This document shows positions 43,652 to 51,574 of a DNA stretch of 64,000 nt, one piece after another. This DNA comes from Alteriqipengyuania bathyomarina_B (GTDB lineage Bacteria > Pseudomonadota > Alphaproteobacteria > Sphingomonadales > Sphingomonadaceae), in assembly GCF_038594605.1 (NCBI RefSeq), contig NZ_JBCFZM010000002.1, positions 372,001-436,000 of the forward strand. Reading direction: 5' to 3'. A program made the position numbers and the translations under genes. The notes under the pieces were generated by a model. The model worked only from the letters and a program-made list of their open reading frames with translations, did no database searches and had not been told where the DNA came from. The stretch's first letter is position 1. Every line of letters starts with the position of its first letter.

Positions 43652-44053
43652 CTAAAAGGGTATATCGTCCTCGCCGCCTTGAATCTCGGACAACCCTAAA
43701 TCGTTGAGTAGATCTGATATGACCTTATCGGCTCCACGAGCGTTCCGCCCAGCGGCATCGAAAAGGTCCTTCATCAAAGGGTAATACCCTCCGTAATCAC
43801 CCACGGTAGGACGTAGATCTCCGAACGTATTATCACTGAATGACTCCACCGCCGTACCGGTTGAATCGTAAACTATGATCCAGATGTCGGAGCCCCTATC
43901 GCTGACTTCCTTGAGCACCTCGATGCGCTTGTCACCAACTTTCGTCGCAAAAGTGTTTTTCGTTGAGGCGCTCGTCCACTGCCGTTCTCCAATCAAAGTC
44001 TGACGATGAAGTCCTTCGACCAGCGCACGAAATTGACCTAGAGCTTGAGGCAT
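43652..44053 (-). CDS. Small protein with SSB-like C-terminal tip (EDDIPF)
   Basis: A 133-residue protein of unknown family. The last residues are GGEDDIPF, nearly identical to the DDDIPF tip by which single-stranded DNA-binding protein recruits replication and repair proteins. The body (ATKVGDKRIEVLKEVSDRGS, DIWIIVYDSTGTAVESFSDN) looks like a small alpha/beta fold and is not an SSB OB-fold as far as can be seen. Its start overlaps the stop of the membrane gene upstream by one base (TAATG), so the two are coupled. AT-rich relative to neighbours. Interaction with SSB partners is inference. Confidence 0.8.
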   Translation of the reverse strand: MPQALGQFRALVEGLHRQTLIGERQWTSASTKNTFATKVGDKRIEVLKEVSDRGSDIWIIVYDSTGTAVESFSDNTFGDLRPTVGDYGGYYPLMKDLFDAAGRNARGADKVISDLLNDLGLSEIQGGEDDIPF

Positions 44054-44556
44054 TATTGTTCTCTTTGTATCTTAATGCGGATTTTAACGAGTGCGGCGTG
44101 TATCTCTCTGAAACTCTCTTGTGTCTTTGAAAGATCGTTTTGGGATGATCTTCTTTCAATATCTGGTCTGGCTTCTAAATTGGTCGCATGACTGACCGCC
44201 TCCTTAAGGGTCATCTTTGTGACCACATCGGCAGCAGACATATGCTCTTTGATCGCAATAAGAGATTTCACAAGGCCATCGCATGTTCGACGCCAGACAT
44301 CTGCGTCTTCGTTATTCAATTCGTCTTTAAGTCGACTGAGCGCGCTTTCCGCAACCGCGACTTCCTGATAAATATCAAACTGCGAGATTCGAAGTTTCAA
44401 AGCGGCAATCGCTTTTCTCGACGCTTCAGTTGACGTCTCAATTCTATTCAGTTGGGAAATTGCGATGAAAATCCCAACAACAGCCACACCAAGACCGACA
44501 ACACTCGCGATTGACGCGAATATTTGCCATCCATCGGAGGTGAAGAACTGCGCCAT
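44053..44556 (-). CDS. Membrane-anchored coiled-coil protein upstream of the EDDIPF protein
   Basis: A 167-residue protein with one N-terminal membrane helix (IFASIASVVGLGVAVVGIFI), then long charged helices likely to form a coiled coil (LNRIETSTEASRKAIAALKL; NDLSKTQESFREIHAALVKI). The C-terminus would face the cytoplasm. It starts 19 bases after the nrdB stop with only a weak ribosome site and overlaps the next gene, so it may be read from the nrdB transcript. Low GC suggests acquisition. No known family. Confidence 0.78.
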   Translation of the reverse strand: MAQFFTSDGWQIFASIASVVGLGVAVVGIFIAISQLNRIETSTEASRKAIAALKLRISQFDIYQEVAVAESALSRLKDELNNEDADVWRRTCDGLVKSLIAIKEHMSAADVVTKMTLKEAVSHATNLEARPDIERRSSQNDLSKTQESFREIHAALVKIRIKIQREQ

Positions 44557-44575
44557 CTCGCTGCTGAATTAAGAC

Positions 44576-45637
44576 CTACTCCGCCGCCTGCACACCCTCG
44601 CCATCATCCCCGAACAGCCCCGGGCCGTCGTCGGCCTCTTCCTCGTTCGCGGCCTTGCCGGCGCCTTGGCGCTTGTCGAAGGTGCTCCACACCGTGTTCC
44701 AGTCGCCCTTGGTGGCGCCCTTGGAATATTCGGTGGCGCGCTGTTCGAAGAAGTTGGCGTGCTCCACGCCGTTCAGCAGCGGGGTCAGCCACGGCAGCGG
44801 GTGCTCGTCGATCATGTAGATCGGCTGCAGGCCCAGCTGGCCCAGCCGCCAGTCTGCGATGTAGCGGATGTACTTCTTGATTTCCTTCGCGGTCATGCCG
44901 CTGACCGGGCCCATCTCGAAGGCGAGGTCGATGAAGTTGTCTTCCAGCCGCACCGACTTCTGGCAGATGTCGATAATGTCTTCCTTCACCGCCTTGGTGT
45001 AGCAGTCGCGCTCGCGCACGAATTCGTGGAACAGGCGGATGATGCCTTCGCAGTGAAGGCTTTCGTCGCGGACCGACCAGCTGACGATCTGCCCCATGCC
45101 CTTCATCTTGTTGTAGCGCGGGAAGTTCATCAGCATCGCGAAGCTGGCGAACAGCTGCATGCCTTCGGTGAAACCGCCGAACGCGGCGAGCGTGCGGGCG
45201 ATATCCTCGTCCGTGTCGACGCCGAACTGCTGCAGGTAGTCGTGCTTGTCCTTCATCTCCTCGTATTCAAGGAACATGCCGTACTCGCTTTCGGGCATGC
45301 CGATCGTGTCGAGCAGGTGGCTGTAGGCCGCAATGTGGATCGTCTCCATGTTGGAGAACGAGGCGAGCATCATCTTGATCTCGGTCGGCTTGAAGACCCG
45401 GCCGTATTTCTCGTGATAGCAGTCCTGCACCTCGACATCGGCCTGGGTGAAGAAGCGGAAGATCTGCGTGAGCAGGTTACGCTCGTGCTCCGACAGCTTC
45501 TGCGCCCAGTCGCGGCAATCCTCGCCCAGCGGCACTTCCTCGGGCATCCAGTGAACCTGCTGCTGGCGCTTCCAGAAGTCGTACGCCCACGGATATTCGA
45601 AGGGCTTGTAGGTCTTGCGGGCTTCGAGCAGCGACAT
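44576..45637 (-). CDS. nrdB: Ribonucleotide reductase beta subunit (class I)
   Basis: It houses the diiron-tyrosyl cofactor that starts ribonucleotide reduction. From the ATG at 45637 (GGAGA site) the product has 353 residues. Iron ligands and radical site are visible: Asp67 in TQADVEVQD, Glu98 and His101 in METIH, Tyr105 in AAYSHLL, and later GFTEGMQLFASFAML and RDESLHCEGIIRLFHE. The C-terminus is acidic and contacts NrdA. The frame extends to 45730, but those residues are not family-like. nrdA lies about 3 kb upstream on the same strand. Confidence 0.96.
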   Translation of the reverse strand: MSLLEARKTYKPFEYPWAYDFWKRQQQVHWMPEEVPLGEDCRDWAQKLSEHERNLLTQIFRFFTQADVEVQDCYHEKYGRVFKPTEIKMMLASFSNMETIHIAAYSHLLDTIGMPESEYGMFLEYEEMKDKHDYLQQFGVDTDEDIARTLAAFGGFTEGMQLFASFAMLMNFPRYNKMKGMGQIVSWSVRDESLHCEGIIRLFHEFVRERDCYTKAVKEDIIDICQKSVRLEDNFIDLAFEMGPVSGMTAKEIKKYIRYIADWRLGQLGLQPIYMIDEHPLPWLTPLLNGVEHANFFEQRATEYSKGATKGDWNTVWSTFDKRQGAGKAANEEEADDGPGLFGDDGEGVQAAE

Positions 45638-45704
45638 TGGTGGTTCTCCGGGGCGCGGGGGCCTTCTGCGGTGGTTGGGATCTTGGTGGGTCTGGTAACA
45701 TAAG

Positions 45705-45722
45705 GAATCACAGCGGTGATTC
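45705..45722. promoter_or_regulatory. Perfect inverted repeat upstream of nrdB
   Basis: GAATCAC-agcg-GTGATTC, with 7-bp arms, lies 68-85 bases upstream of the nrdB start. It looks like an operator. It does not match the usual NrdR box (ACACWATATWTTGTGT). Confidence 0.5.
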
Positions 45723-45793
45723 GATAGCAAGCATGGCCAATGGGTCGGGGATAAGCCGGGCGCGATGCTACCGCCTTTGGCCCGGGGCCGCGG

Positions 45794-46381
45794 CTAGCCG
45801 GGGGTGATCGCTTCGGCGAGAAAATAGATTGCCGTCAGGATCGCCGCCCCGCCCGCGACTGCAAAGATCAGGCCGGGCATCGCATCGCCGTCGATCGATT
45901 GCATCGAGCGCCGGTGCTCCTCCTCTTCCTCCAGCGCGGCGAGTTCTTCGGGCGACATCATGTTGCGGCGGGCCCGATCCCACAGATGGGCGCAGAATGT
46001 GACGAAGCCGAAGGTGAGCCCCATCGCGAGGAAGCCCCAGCCCTCGCCCAGAACATGCTCGAGCTCGTCCATGAAGTTTTCCTGGAAGACGAACAGCGCG
46101 GGCATGCCGACAAGGACGAAGGCAGCCCCCGCAAGGATCTGGCGCAGCGAACGGGGCGGTTCGTCGTATTCATGATCGAGCGCCAGCAGCTCGGCATGGT
46201 CGTGGTTGCCCTTCGCGACGGCGCGGGCGATGCGCCACTCGCGAAACCGCCACCGCGCCCACGGGACAAGCGGGATCGCGCCTCCGACGAGCGCCGGGAC
46301 GAGCAGCCACCACAGCTCGTCGGGAGTAAACCCGCTCGCCCCGATCCGGATGATCTCTCCGCCCCCCATGGTCCAAAGCAT
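45794..46381 (-). CDS. Membrane protein of unknown function
   Basis: A 195-residue protein (ATG at 46381; an in-frame TTG at 46405 is also possible) with about four hydrophobic segments: LWWLLVPALVGGAIPLVPWA, ILAGAAFVLVGMPALFVFQE, GFLAMGLTFGFVTFCAHLWD and LIFAVAGGAAILTAIYFLAE. A cytoplasmic Glu-rich stretch (SPEELAALEEEEEHRRSMQS) precedes the last helix. It lies between nrdA and nrdB. Family not recognised. Confidence 0.75.
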   Translation of the reverse strand: MLWTMGGGEIIRIGASGFTPDELWWLLVPALVGGAIPLVPWARWRFREWRIARAVAKGNHDHAELLALDHEYDEPPRSLRQILAGAAFVLVGMPALFVFQENFMDELEHVLGEGWGFLAMGLTFGFVTFCAHLWDRARRNMMSPEELAALEEEEEHRRSMQSIDGDAMPGLIFAVAGGAAILTAIYFLAEAITPG

Positions 46382-46434
46382 GAAGGAACAGCGCTTTTCA
46401 CTCAATGGTTTGGTGGGGTGAAAGGAAACACCCC

Positions 46435-46581
46435 ATGAAAGATCGCGATTACGAACCGGGCGACAGCCGCAGGGTCACGTTGAAGAAGGAAAGCGGCGGG
46501 ATCGAACCGCCTCGCACCGGGCCGCGCGTGGAGGAGACGCGCGACGATGACACGCGCGAGGAAGATCCGGCCAAGGGCTGA
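46435..46581 (+). CDS. Small charged protein, 48 residues
   Basis: An ATG at 46435 with an AAAGGA site eight bases upstream opens a 48-codon frame (MKDRDYEPGDSRRVTLKKES to EEDPAKG), hydrophilic and intrinsically disordered in character. It is divergent from the membrane-protein gene. Codon use resembles its neighbours, so a real small gene is likely. Function unknown. Confidence 0.55.
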   Translation: MKDRDYEPGDSRRVTLKKESGGIEPPRTGPRVEETRDDDTREEDPAKG

Positions 46582-46719
46582 GCTTCAGCGGGTCACCGGA
46601 TCGCGAAGCGTGGCTCTCGGTCGACGAAACGAGGAACGATCCGGCGCCCACAGCCGTTCTCTACACATACACAAGGCCAAAGCAGGCCTTTGATTAAAAA
46701 CGAAAGATTGGAGCATTTT

Positions 46720-46962
46720 ATGTTCGAGAAGATCCGCATCAAGGAACACATGGAAATCGTCGACACGACCGGCCAGCACGTCGGCACGGTGGACGAAGTC
46801 GAAGACGAGCGCATCAAGCTGACCAAGTCCGATGCGATGGACAGCCAGCACCATTTCATCGCGCTCGACGCGGTGGACAAGCTCGAAGAGAACCGCGTCG
46901 TCCTGAAGGAAGGCACGCCCCTTCCCGTCGGCCTCGGCAACAAGGCGACTGCGCCTGCATAA
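46720..46962 (+). CDS. DUF2171 family protein
   Basis: An 80-residue protein (FEKIRIKEHMEIVDTTGQHV, GTVDEVEDERIKLTKSDAMD, QHHFIALDAVDKLEENRVVL), a PRC-barrel-like fold of the DUF2171 family, often stress-induced in alphaproteobacteria. Start chosen at 46720, after a TTGGAG site; an in-frame TTG exists at 46690. A strong terminator follows. Confidence 0.88.
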   Translation: MFEKIRIKEHMEIVDTTGQHVGTVDEVEDERIKLTKSDAMDSQHHFIALDAVDKLEENRVVLKEGTPLPVGLGNKATAPA

Positions 46963-47004
46963 CCGATATTTCGATAAGCCGGTCTGACGGCCTATCGATA
47001 AGAG

Positions 47005-47040
47005 AACCCCGGAGCGCCATCTCGGTGCGCCGGGGTTTCT
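47005..47040 (+). terminator. Intrinsic terminator after DUF2171 gene
   Basis: AACCCCGG/CCGGGGTT perfect 8-bp outer stem with an AGCGC/GCGC inner extension, followed by TTCTTG. A second near-perfect hairpin (CGATAAGCCG/CGGCCTATCG) precedes it at 46972-46997. Confidence 0.85.
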
Positions 47041-47062
47041 TGTATGCGACTGAAGTGCCGCT

Positions 47063-47072
47063 CCCCCCCCCC
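47063..47072. repeat. C10 homopolymer tract
   Basis: Ten consecutive C bases 83 bases upstream of the gene at 47155. Tracts of this length are prone to slippage during replication and to length errors in sequencing. Confidence 0.9.
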
Positions 47073-47154
47073 GGATAGGTACGGGGGTCGCCTCTTCGCA
47101 TTTCAAAGTGTACTATCGTGCCGGGTTCGCTGACTGAATTCGGGACGAAAGGTC

Positions 47155-47811
47155 ATGCCAAGCATCCAGCACATAACAATTCAGGGTGAGGACGGTTACG
47201 ACTACGCCCTGGCCCTCGATTTCGACGATTCCGCGATCATGGAAGACAGCTTCCGAATGGTCGTGCGGGCGCTGAAGTTCGAGGCGGGCGATCGCTCCTC
47301 CGACAGGCGACCGATCGCGACGCTCAAAGCGTCGGTCTCGATCAATCCGTTCGAGGGACGCGCGGAAATTACTCTGGGCGAGAACACCTATTCGGTCGAC
47401 CTGGCTAGCGCCCCGCTCCCGCCCCCCGAAGCGATCAATTTCGATAGACCCTATCTCAACAGTATCGCCGAACCCGTGGGCGACTCCGTCAGATATCTGG
47501 GCCATGCGATCGAAAATCTGGTCGACGCCCTGCCTTCTCCCGATCCGTTCATGGGCTGCATGATCAAGGGAGGTTTGTCCGCCAGCATCGGTCAGGCCGT
47601 CGAATGCTATACGGATCTCGTGAAGGCGGAACGGCGCGATGCGGTGGAGCGCGAAGAAGACCGCGATTGGTGGGAGCGCAAGAGACTTCCGCAACCGCGA
47701 CGCCCATCGCTCAGGCGCATGTTTCGTTGCATGCGCCGCAATGGGCTGAACATTTTGGGGAGCGCCGCGAAACGCGCCGGGCGATGTGCGCTTACCCTCG
47801 GGCTGTTCTGA
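47155..47811 (+). CDS. Hypothetical protein
   Basis: A 218-residue protein without signal or membrane segments. The first half is domain-like (ITIQGEDGYDYALALDFDDS, MVVRALKFEAGDRSSDRRPI). The last 60 residues are strongly basic, Arg- and Trp-rich, with several Cys. No family recognised. No clear ribosome site; a frame start at 47155 is assumed. The C10 tract upstream could affect its expression. Confidence 0.65.
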   Translation: MPSIQHITIQGEDGYDYALALDFDDSAIMEDSFRMVVRALKFEAGDRSSDRRPIATLKASVSINPFEGRAEITLGENTYSVDLASAPLPPPEAINFDRPYLNSIAEPVGDSVRYLGHAIENLVDALPSPDPFMGCMIKGGLSASIGQAVECYTDLVKAERRDAVEREEDRDWWERKRLPQPRRPSLRRMFRCMRRNGLNILGSAAKRAGRCALTLGLF

Positions 47812-48186
47812 TCAGGATGTGAATAGCTCTTCTCGATCCGCAAGTCGCGTGTCGAGTTGAAACTGCAGGTATGCTCGACCGGACGGCCCACGACATTCCT
47901 ACCCAGCCTGAGGTCGAGAATGTCCTCCTGCGGCCGGGCATCGTAATATGGCGCAAGCACGCGCAGCGCGACCGCCGCTGCAAGTCCGAACGCCGATTTC
48001 CCATATGATGTGCCGCGCAGGATCCCTCCACGATGATCGCATGGGAAGACTTCCCGGCTCAAAGCATGGGCGCAAGTATCGGACTGGCGGGAGCCGGGCC
48101 GTGTGCTTGGTGGCCCGGAAAAGTCCCACGCGAAACAGCACCTTTTGCGCGCAGCGCACGGCTGGCGCGGTGATGCGGAGGAAGCG
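47812..48186. other. Stretch without a confident gene; possible gene remnant
   Basis: A minus-strand frame (from 48062) reads protein-like for about 85 codons (SAFGLAAAVALRVLAPYYDA, EDILDLRLGRNVVGRPVEHT). It then runs through the opposite-strand gene as Arg/Ser-rich nonsense. It may be a fragment of a lost gene; no start signal or family supports calling it. Confidence 0.4.
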
Positions 48187-48594
48187 CTAATCCACTTCCC
48201 GGCGGGATGACAGCCGTGATGCTTCGGTCACCGGCAAACCGGCTTCGGTCGGCACGTAGATCAGGTTCGCGTTCGCCCGCTCGAGTGCCTGAATCTGTAG
48301 GTAGCGCAGGTAACCTTCGGGCCCGCCGAGTGAATTCTGCAAAATCTTGTTGGCACGCGCGGCGCCCTCTGCTCGCAGGACTTCCGCCTCGGCGAGCGCA
48401 ACCGCGCTTTCCCTTCGCGCTTCGGCTTCGAGAATCGCGATCCTGCGGGAAGACTGCGCTTCCGCCAGCCTCGCCTCCCCCGCCAGTCTCTCCGAGTACA
48501 AGCGGTATTGCGGCACGCCCCACATCGCGAGCGGCAGCAGCAACACGCCGACCACCAGCAGGATGAGAATCAAACCCGGGTTACGCATCTTCAT
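48187..48594 (-). CDS. Mini SPFH-like membrane protein (coiled-coil tail only)
   Basis: A 135-residue protein with one N-terminal membrane helix (LILILLVVGVLLLPLAMWGV), then an Ala/Glu/Arg coiled coil (RRIAILEAEARRESAVALAE) and a tail reading ANKILQNSLGGPEGYLRYLQ and ALERANANLIYVPTEAGLPV. This tail matches the C-terminal region of SPFH/band-7 (stomatin, flotillin, HflK-type) proteins, yet the roughly 150-residue SPFH domain itself is absent. A G6 run precedes the ATG. It lies directly downstream of nrdA on the same strand. Confidence 0.75.
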   Translation of the reverse strand: MKMRNPGLILILLVVGVLLLPLAMWGVPQYRLYSERLAGEARLAEAQSSRRIAILEAEARRESAVALAEAEVLRAEGAARANKILQNSLGGPEGYLRYLQIQALERANANLIYVPTEAGLPVTEASRLSSRREVD

Positions 48595-48665
48595 CCCCCC
48601 AAGCGCACAGCTTTCCGCAAAAACCTGGCGACCGACCGTACCGATGCAGCTCTATCGCAAGGCCC

Positions 48666-50744
48666 CTACTGACAGGCGAGGCATTCCTCGTAATCGGTTT
48701 CTTCGCCCGCGCCTGCGGCCAGTTCGTACTTCGCGGCCTCGGCGGTGTTGTCCGCCTCCACGCCGCCCGCAAAGCCTGCCCGCTGCACGCTCTTGGAGCG
48801 CAGGTAATAGAGTGACTTGATGCCCTTTTCCCACGCGTGGAAGTGCAGCATCATCAGGTCCCACTTGTCGACATCGGCGGGGATGAAGAGGTTGAGGCTC
48901 TGCGCCTGGTCGATCATCGGCGCACGATCGGCCGCGAATTCGAGCAGCCAGCGCTGGTCGACTTCGAAGCTGGTCCGGTAGGTCGCCTTTTCTTCCGGCG
49001 TCAGGAAGTCGAGATGGGCGACCGAACCGCCACGCTCGAGGATCGAATTCCACACATTGGTCGAATCCTTGCTCTTCTTCGCGAGCAGTTCCTGCAGGTA
49101 GGGGTTCTTGACCACGAAGCTGCCCGACAGGGTCTTGTGGGTGTAGATGTTCGCCGGAATCGGCTCGATACAGGCCGAGGTGCCGCCGCAGATGATGCTG
49201 ATCGACGCGGTCGGTGCGATCGCCATCTTGCAGCTGAACCGCTCCATCGCGCCCATTTCTTCGGCATCGGGGCACGGCCCACGCTCGTGCGCGAGCATCA
49301 TCGATGCCTCGTTGGCGGCGGTGGAGATGTGCTGGAACATCTTGATGTTCCACGCTTTCGCCATCGGCCCTTCCAATGCCAGGTTCTTCGACTGGAGGAA
49401 CGAGTGGAACCCCATCACGCCCAGGCCGACCGAGCGTTCGCGCGAAGCGGAATACTTGGCGCGCGCCATTTCCGGCGGTGCGCGGTCGATATAATCCTGC
49501 AGCACGTTGTCGAGCATGCGCATGACATCCTCGATGAACTTCTTGTCGCCGTTCCACTCGTCCCACTTTTCGAGGTTGAGCGAGCTGAGGCAGCACACTG
49601 CCGTACGGTCGTTGCCGAGGTGGTCCTTGCCCGTCGGCAGCGTGATCTCGCTGCACAGGTTGGAGGTCGAAACCTTCAACCCGAGATCGCGGTGGTGCTT
49701 GGGCATCATGTTGTTCACGGTGTCCGAGAACACGATGTAAGGCTCGCCCGTGGCCAGCCGCGTCTCGACCAGCTTCTGGAACAGCGAGCGCGCGTCGACC
49801 GTCTTGCGCACGGAGCCATCGCGCGGCGAAACGAGGTCAAATTCCTCGCCCGCGCGGACCTTTTCCATGAACTCGTCGGTGACGAGAACGCCGTGGTGCA
49901 GGTTCAGCGCCTTGCGGTTGAAATCGCCGCTGGGCTTACGGATTTCGAGGAATTCCTCGATCTCCGGGTGGTTGATGTCGATGTAGCACGCGGCCGAGCC
50001 ACGGCGAAGCGAGCCCTGGCTGATCGCCAGCGTCAGCGAGTCCATCACGCGCACGAAGGGAATGATCCCGCTGGTCTTGCCGTTGAGGCCGACCGGCTCG
50101 CCGATCCCGCGCACATTGCCCCAGTAGGTGCCGATGCCGCCGCCCTTGGAGGCGAGCCACACATTCTCGTTCCAGGTGTCGACGATGCCGTTGAGGCTGT
50201 CTTCCACCGAGTTGAGATAGCATGAAATGGGCAGGCCGCGCGCGGTGCCGCCGTTCGAGAGAACGGGCGTCGCGGGCATGAACCACAGGTTCGAGATATA
50301 GTCGTAGAGCCGCTGCGCGTGCTCCTGATCGTCGGCGTAGGCATCGGCCACGCGGGCGAACAGATCCTGGAAATCCTCGCCCGGGAGCAGGTAGCGATCT
50401 TTCAGCGTTTCCTTGCCGAATTCGGTCAGGTTCGCATCGCGGGCGGCGTCGGTAACGATCTCGAAACGACGCGGATTAACCTTCTTGCTGTCGGACACAT
50501 CCTCGCCGCCGGCGCTGGCCGCGACCGCCTTGGCCACGGCATCGGCGGCGGCGGCTGCCACCAGTTCTTCCGATCCGCTGTCTTGCTTGTCCATCGTTAC
50601 TGCCTTTGCATCGGGGGTCTGTGCGCCCCGCTTTGCGGCGGCCTTCGCCGCGTTATTCTTGCCGGCCTTGGCCCTCTTGCCAGCGGGTCGCGCCGTGTTG
50701 TCTTCAGTGGTGGAGATATCGGCCTCGCCAGTGCTGAATTCCAT
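48666..50744 (-). CDS. nrdA: Ribonucleotide reductase alpha subunit (class I)
   Basis: The catalytic subunit making deoxyribonucleotides. The 692-residue product has an Ala/Lys-rich N-terminal extension of about 85 residues, then the barrel with PATPVLSNGGTARGLPISCY, NLCSEITLP (catalytic cysteines), GLGVMGFHSFLQ and PTASISIICGGTSACIEPIP. The redox-active C-terminal pair is CLACQ. There is no recognisable ATP-cone at the N-terminus, so overall activity control by dATP is not evident. nrdB follows about 3 kb downstream. A GGGGCGG site precedes the ATG. Confidence 0.96.
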   Translation of the reverse strand: MEFSTGEADISTTEDNTARPAGKRAKAGKNNAAKAAAKRGAQTPDAKAVTMDKQDSGSEELVAAAAADAVAKAVAASAGGEDVSDSKKVNPRRFEIVTDAARDANLTEFGKETLKDRYLLPGEDFQDLFARVADAYADDQEHAQRLYDYISNLWFMPATPVLSNGGTARGLPISCYLNSVEDSLNGIVDTWNENVWLASKGGGIGTYWGNVRGIGEPVGLNGKTSGIIPFVRVMDSLTLAISQGSLRRGSAACYIDINHPEIEEFLEIRKPSGDFNRKALNLHHGVLVTDEFMEKVRAGEEFDLVSPRDGSVRKTVDARSLFQKLVETRLATGEPYIVFSDTVNNMMPKHHRDLGLKVSTSNLCSEITLPTGKDHLGNDRTAVCCLSSLNLEKWDEWNGDKKFIEDVMRMLDNVLQDYIDRAPPEMARAKYSASRERSVGLGVMGFHSFLQSKNLALEGPMAKAWNIKMFQHISTAANEASMMLAHERGPCPDAEEMGAMERFSCKMAIAPTASISIICGGTSACIEPIPANIYTHKTLSGSFVVKNPYLQELLAKKSKDSTNVWNSILERGGSVAHLDFLTPEEKATYRTSFEVDQRWLLEFAADRAPMIDQAQSLNLFIPADVDKWDLMMLHFHAWEKGIKSLYYLRSKSVQRAGFAGGVEADNTAEAAKYELAAGAGEETDYEECLACQ

Positions 50745-50905
50745 AGTTCCGCCCCTAAAGCATTTACGGATGGGAAGCCTGCGCGACGCCCCATGCTGTG
50801 TTCAAAACCGCGCATTGGCGGGGTGCCCCCGCGCCATCGATGCGCCTTCGCGAGACCCCTGTTGCAGGTCGCCCGGATAGGACCGGATCGCGAAGGAGAG
50901 TGAAC

Positions 50906-51089
50906 ATGAATCAGCGAGGCGGGACGCGCAAGGGCAAGACCCCGCAAAAAAGGACCGGACGACGCGCCGAAAGGTCTGGACGAGTCGGCAAAGGCACCGG
51001 TCGCGCCGATTCGGAAGCGCGCTGCCCGCGCCATCAAACTGTGGGAAAAAATCGCTGGACGGATTCAGCTTGTCGCGCGGGTCGGCTAA
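50906..51089 (+). pseudogene. Small gene with a one-base frameshift in an A6 run
   Basis: AAGGAGA precedes an ATG at 50906. The start frame soon becomes Arg/Ser nonsense, but removing one A from AAAAAA (50946-50951) gives a tidy 60-residue protein. It starts MNQRGGTRKGKTPQKGPDDA and ends RAIKLWEKIAGRIQLVARVG, with a stop at 51087. A terminator-like hairpin follows at 51163. The frameshift may be a real mutation, a sequencing error, or a site of transcriptional slippage at the A6 run. Function unknown. Confidence 0.65.
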
Positions 51090-51162
51090 CAGCCCCGGCC
51101 CGGTCGAAAAGTCGCGACGCGCCATGCAAAAGACCCCCGCCATTGCTGGCGAGGGCCCTCTT

Positions 51163-51179
51163 GCCGAAAGTCGGCTTTT
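51163..51179 (+). terminator. Intrinsic terminator after the A6 small gene
   Basis: GCCGA-aag-TCGGC followed by TTTTA on the plus strand; a compact terminator 73 bases past the stop at 51089. On the minus strand it lies past the acidic lipoprotein gene, preceded by CGCCA-gcaa-TGGCG. Confidence 0.7.
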
Positions 51180-51194
51180 ATCAGGCGCTTGGCC

Positions 51195-51476
51195 TTATTC
51201 CATTTCGTCGGCGCGCTCGTTGATTGCGTCGGCGCGTTCGTCACCAATGTCGTCGATTTCTTCGGCGCGGGCGTTCAGCGCGTCTTCCTGAGCGTCGGTC
51301 GGCGCTTCGTCGGCCTGCTCTTCGAGAGCGGCAGCCTGATCGTCGCCGTAATCTTCGACTTCGTCGGCACGCTCTTCGAGCATGTCGCCCTGCTCTTCCA
51401 CGGCGCTGTCTTCACCGCACGCGCTCAGCGCGAGGGCGGCGACGGGAAGGGCGGCGAAAAGTGCGATCTTTTTCAT
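51195..51476 (-). CDS. Small acidic lipoprotein
   Basis: Start ATG at 51476; 93 residues with lipobox ALSAC. The mature part is almost entirely helical and acidic with heptad-like repeats (EERADEVEDYGDDQAAALEE; RAEEIDDIGDERADAINERA), reminiscent of a small coiled coil. Function unknown. Confidence 0.72.
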   Translation of the reverse strand: MKKIALFAALPVAALALSACGEDSAVEEQGDMLEERADEVEDYGDDQAAALEEQADEAPTDAQEDALNARAEEIDDIGDERADAINERADEME

Positions 51477-51574
51477 GGAAATGATTTCCTCTGTTTGCAT
51501 CCGCCCCGATGGGCGGCTCACCCCACCAATGGCCGAGCGCCGCTATTCGGCCATAATTAGCAATTGTTATAAAA

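Noticed and set aside
47607..48062. 151-codon minus-strand frame
   Set aside because: Overlaps the 3' part of the plus-strand gene by 200 bases and turns to Arg/Ser nonsense; kept only as a possible remnant.
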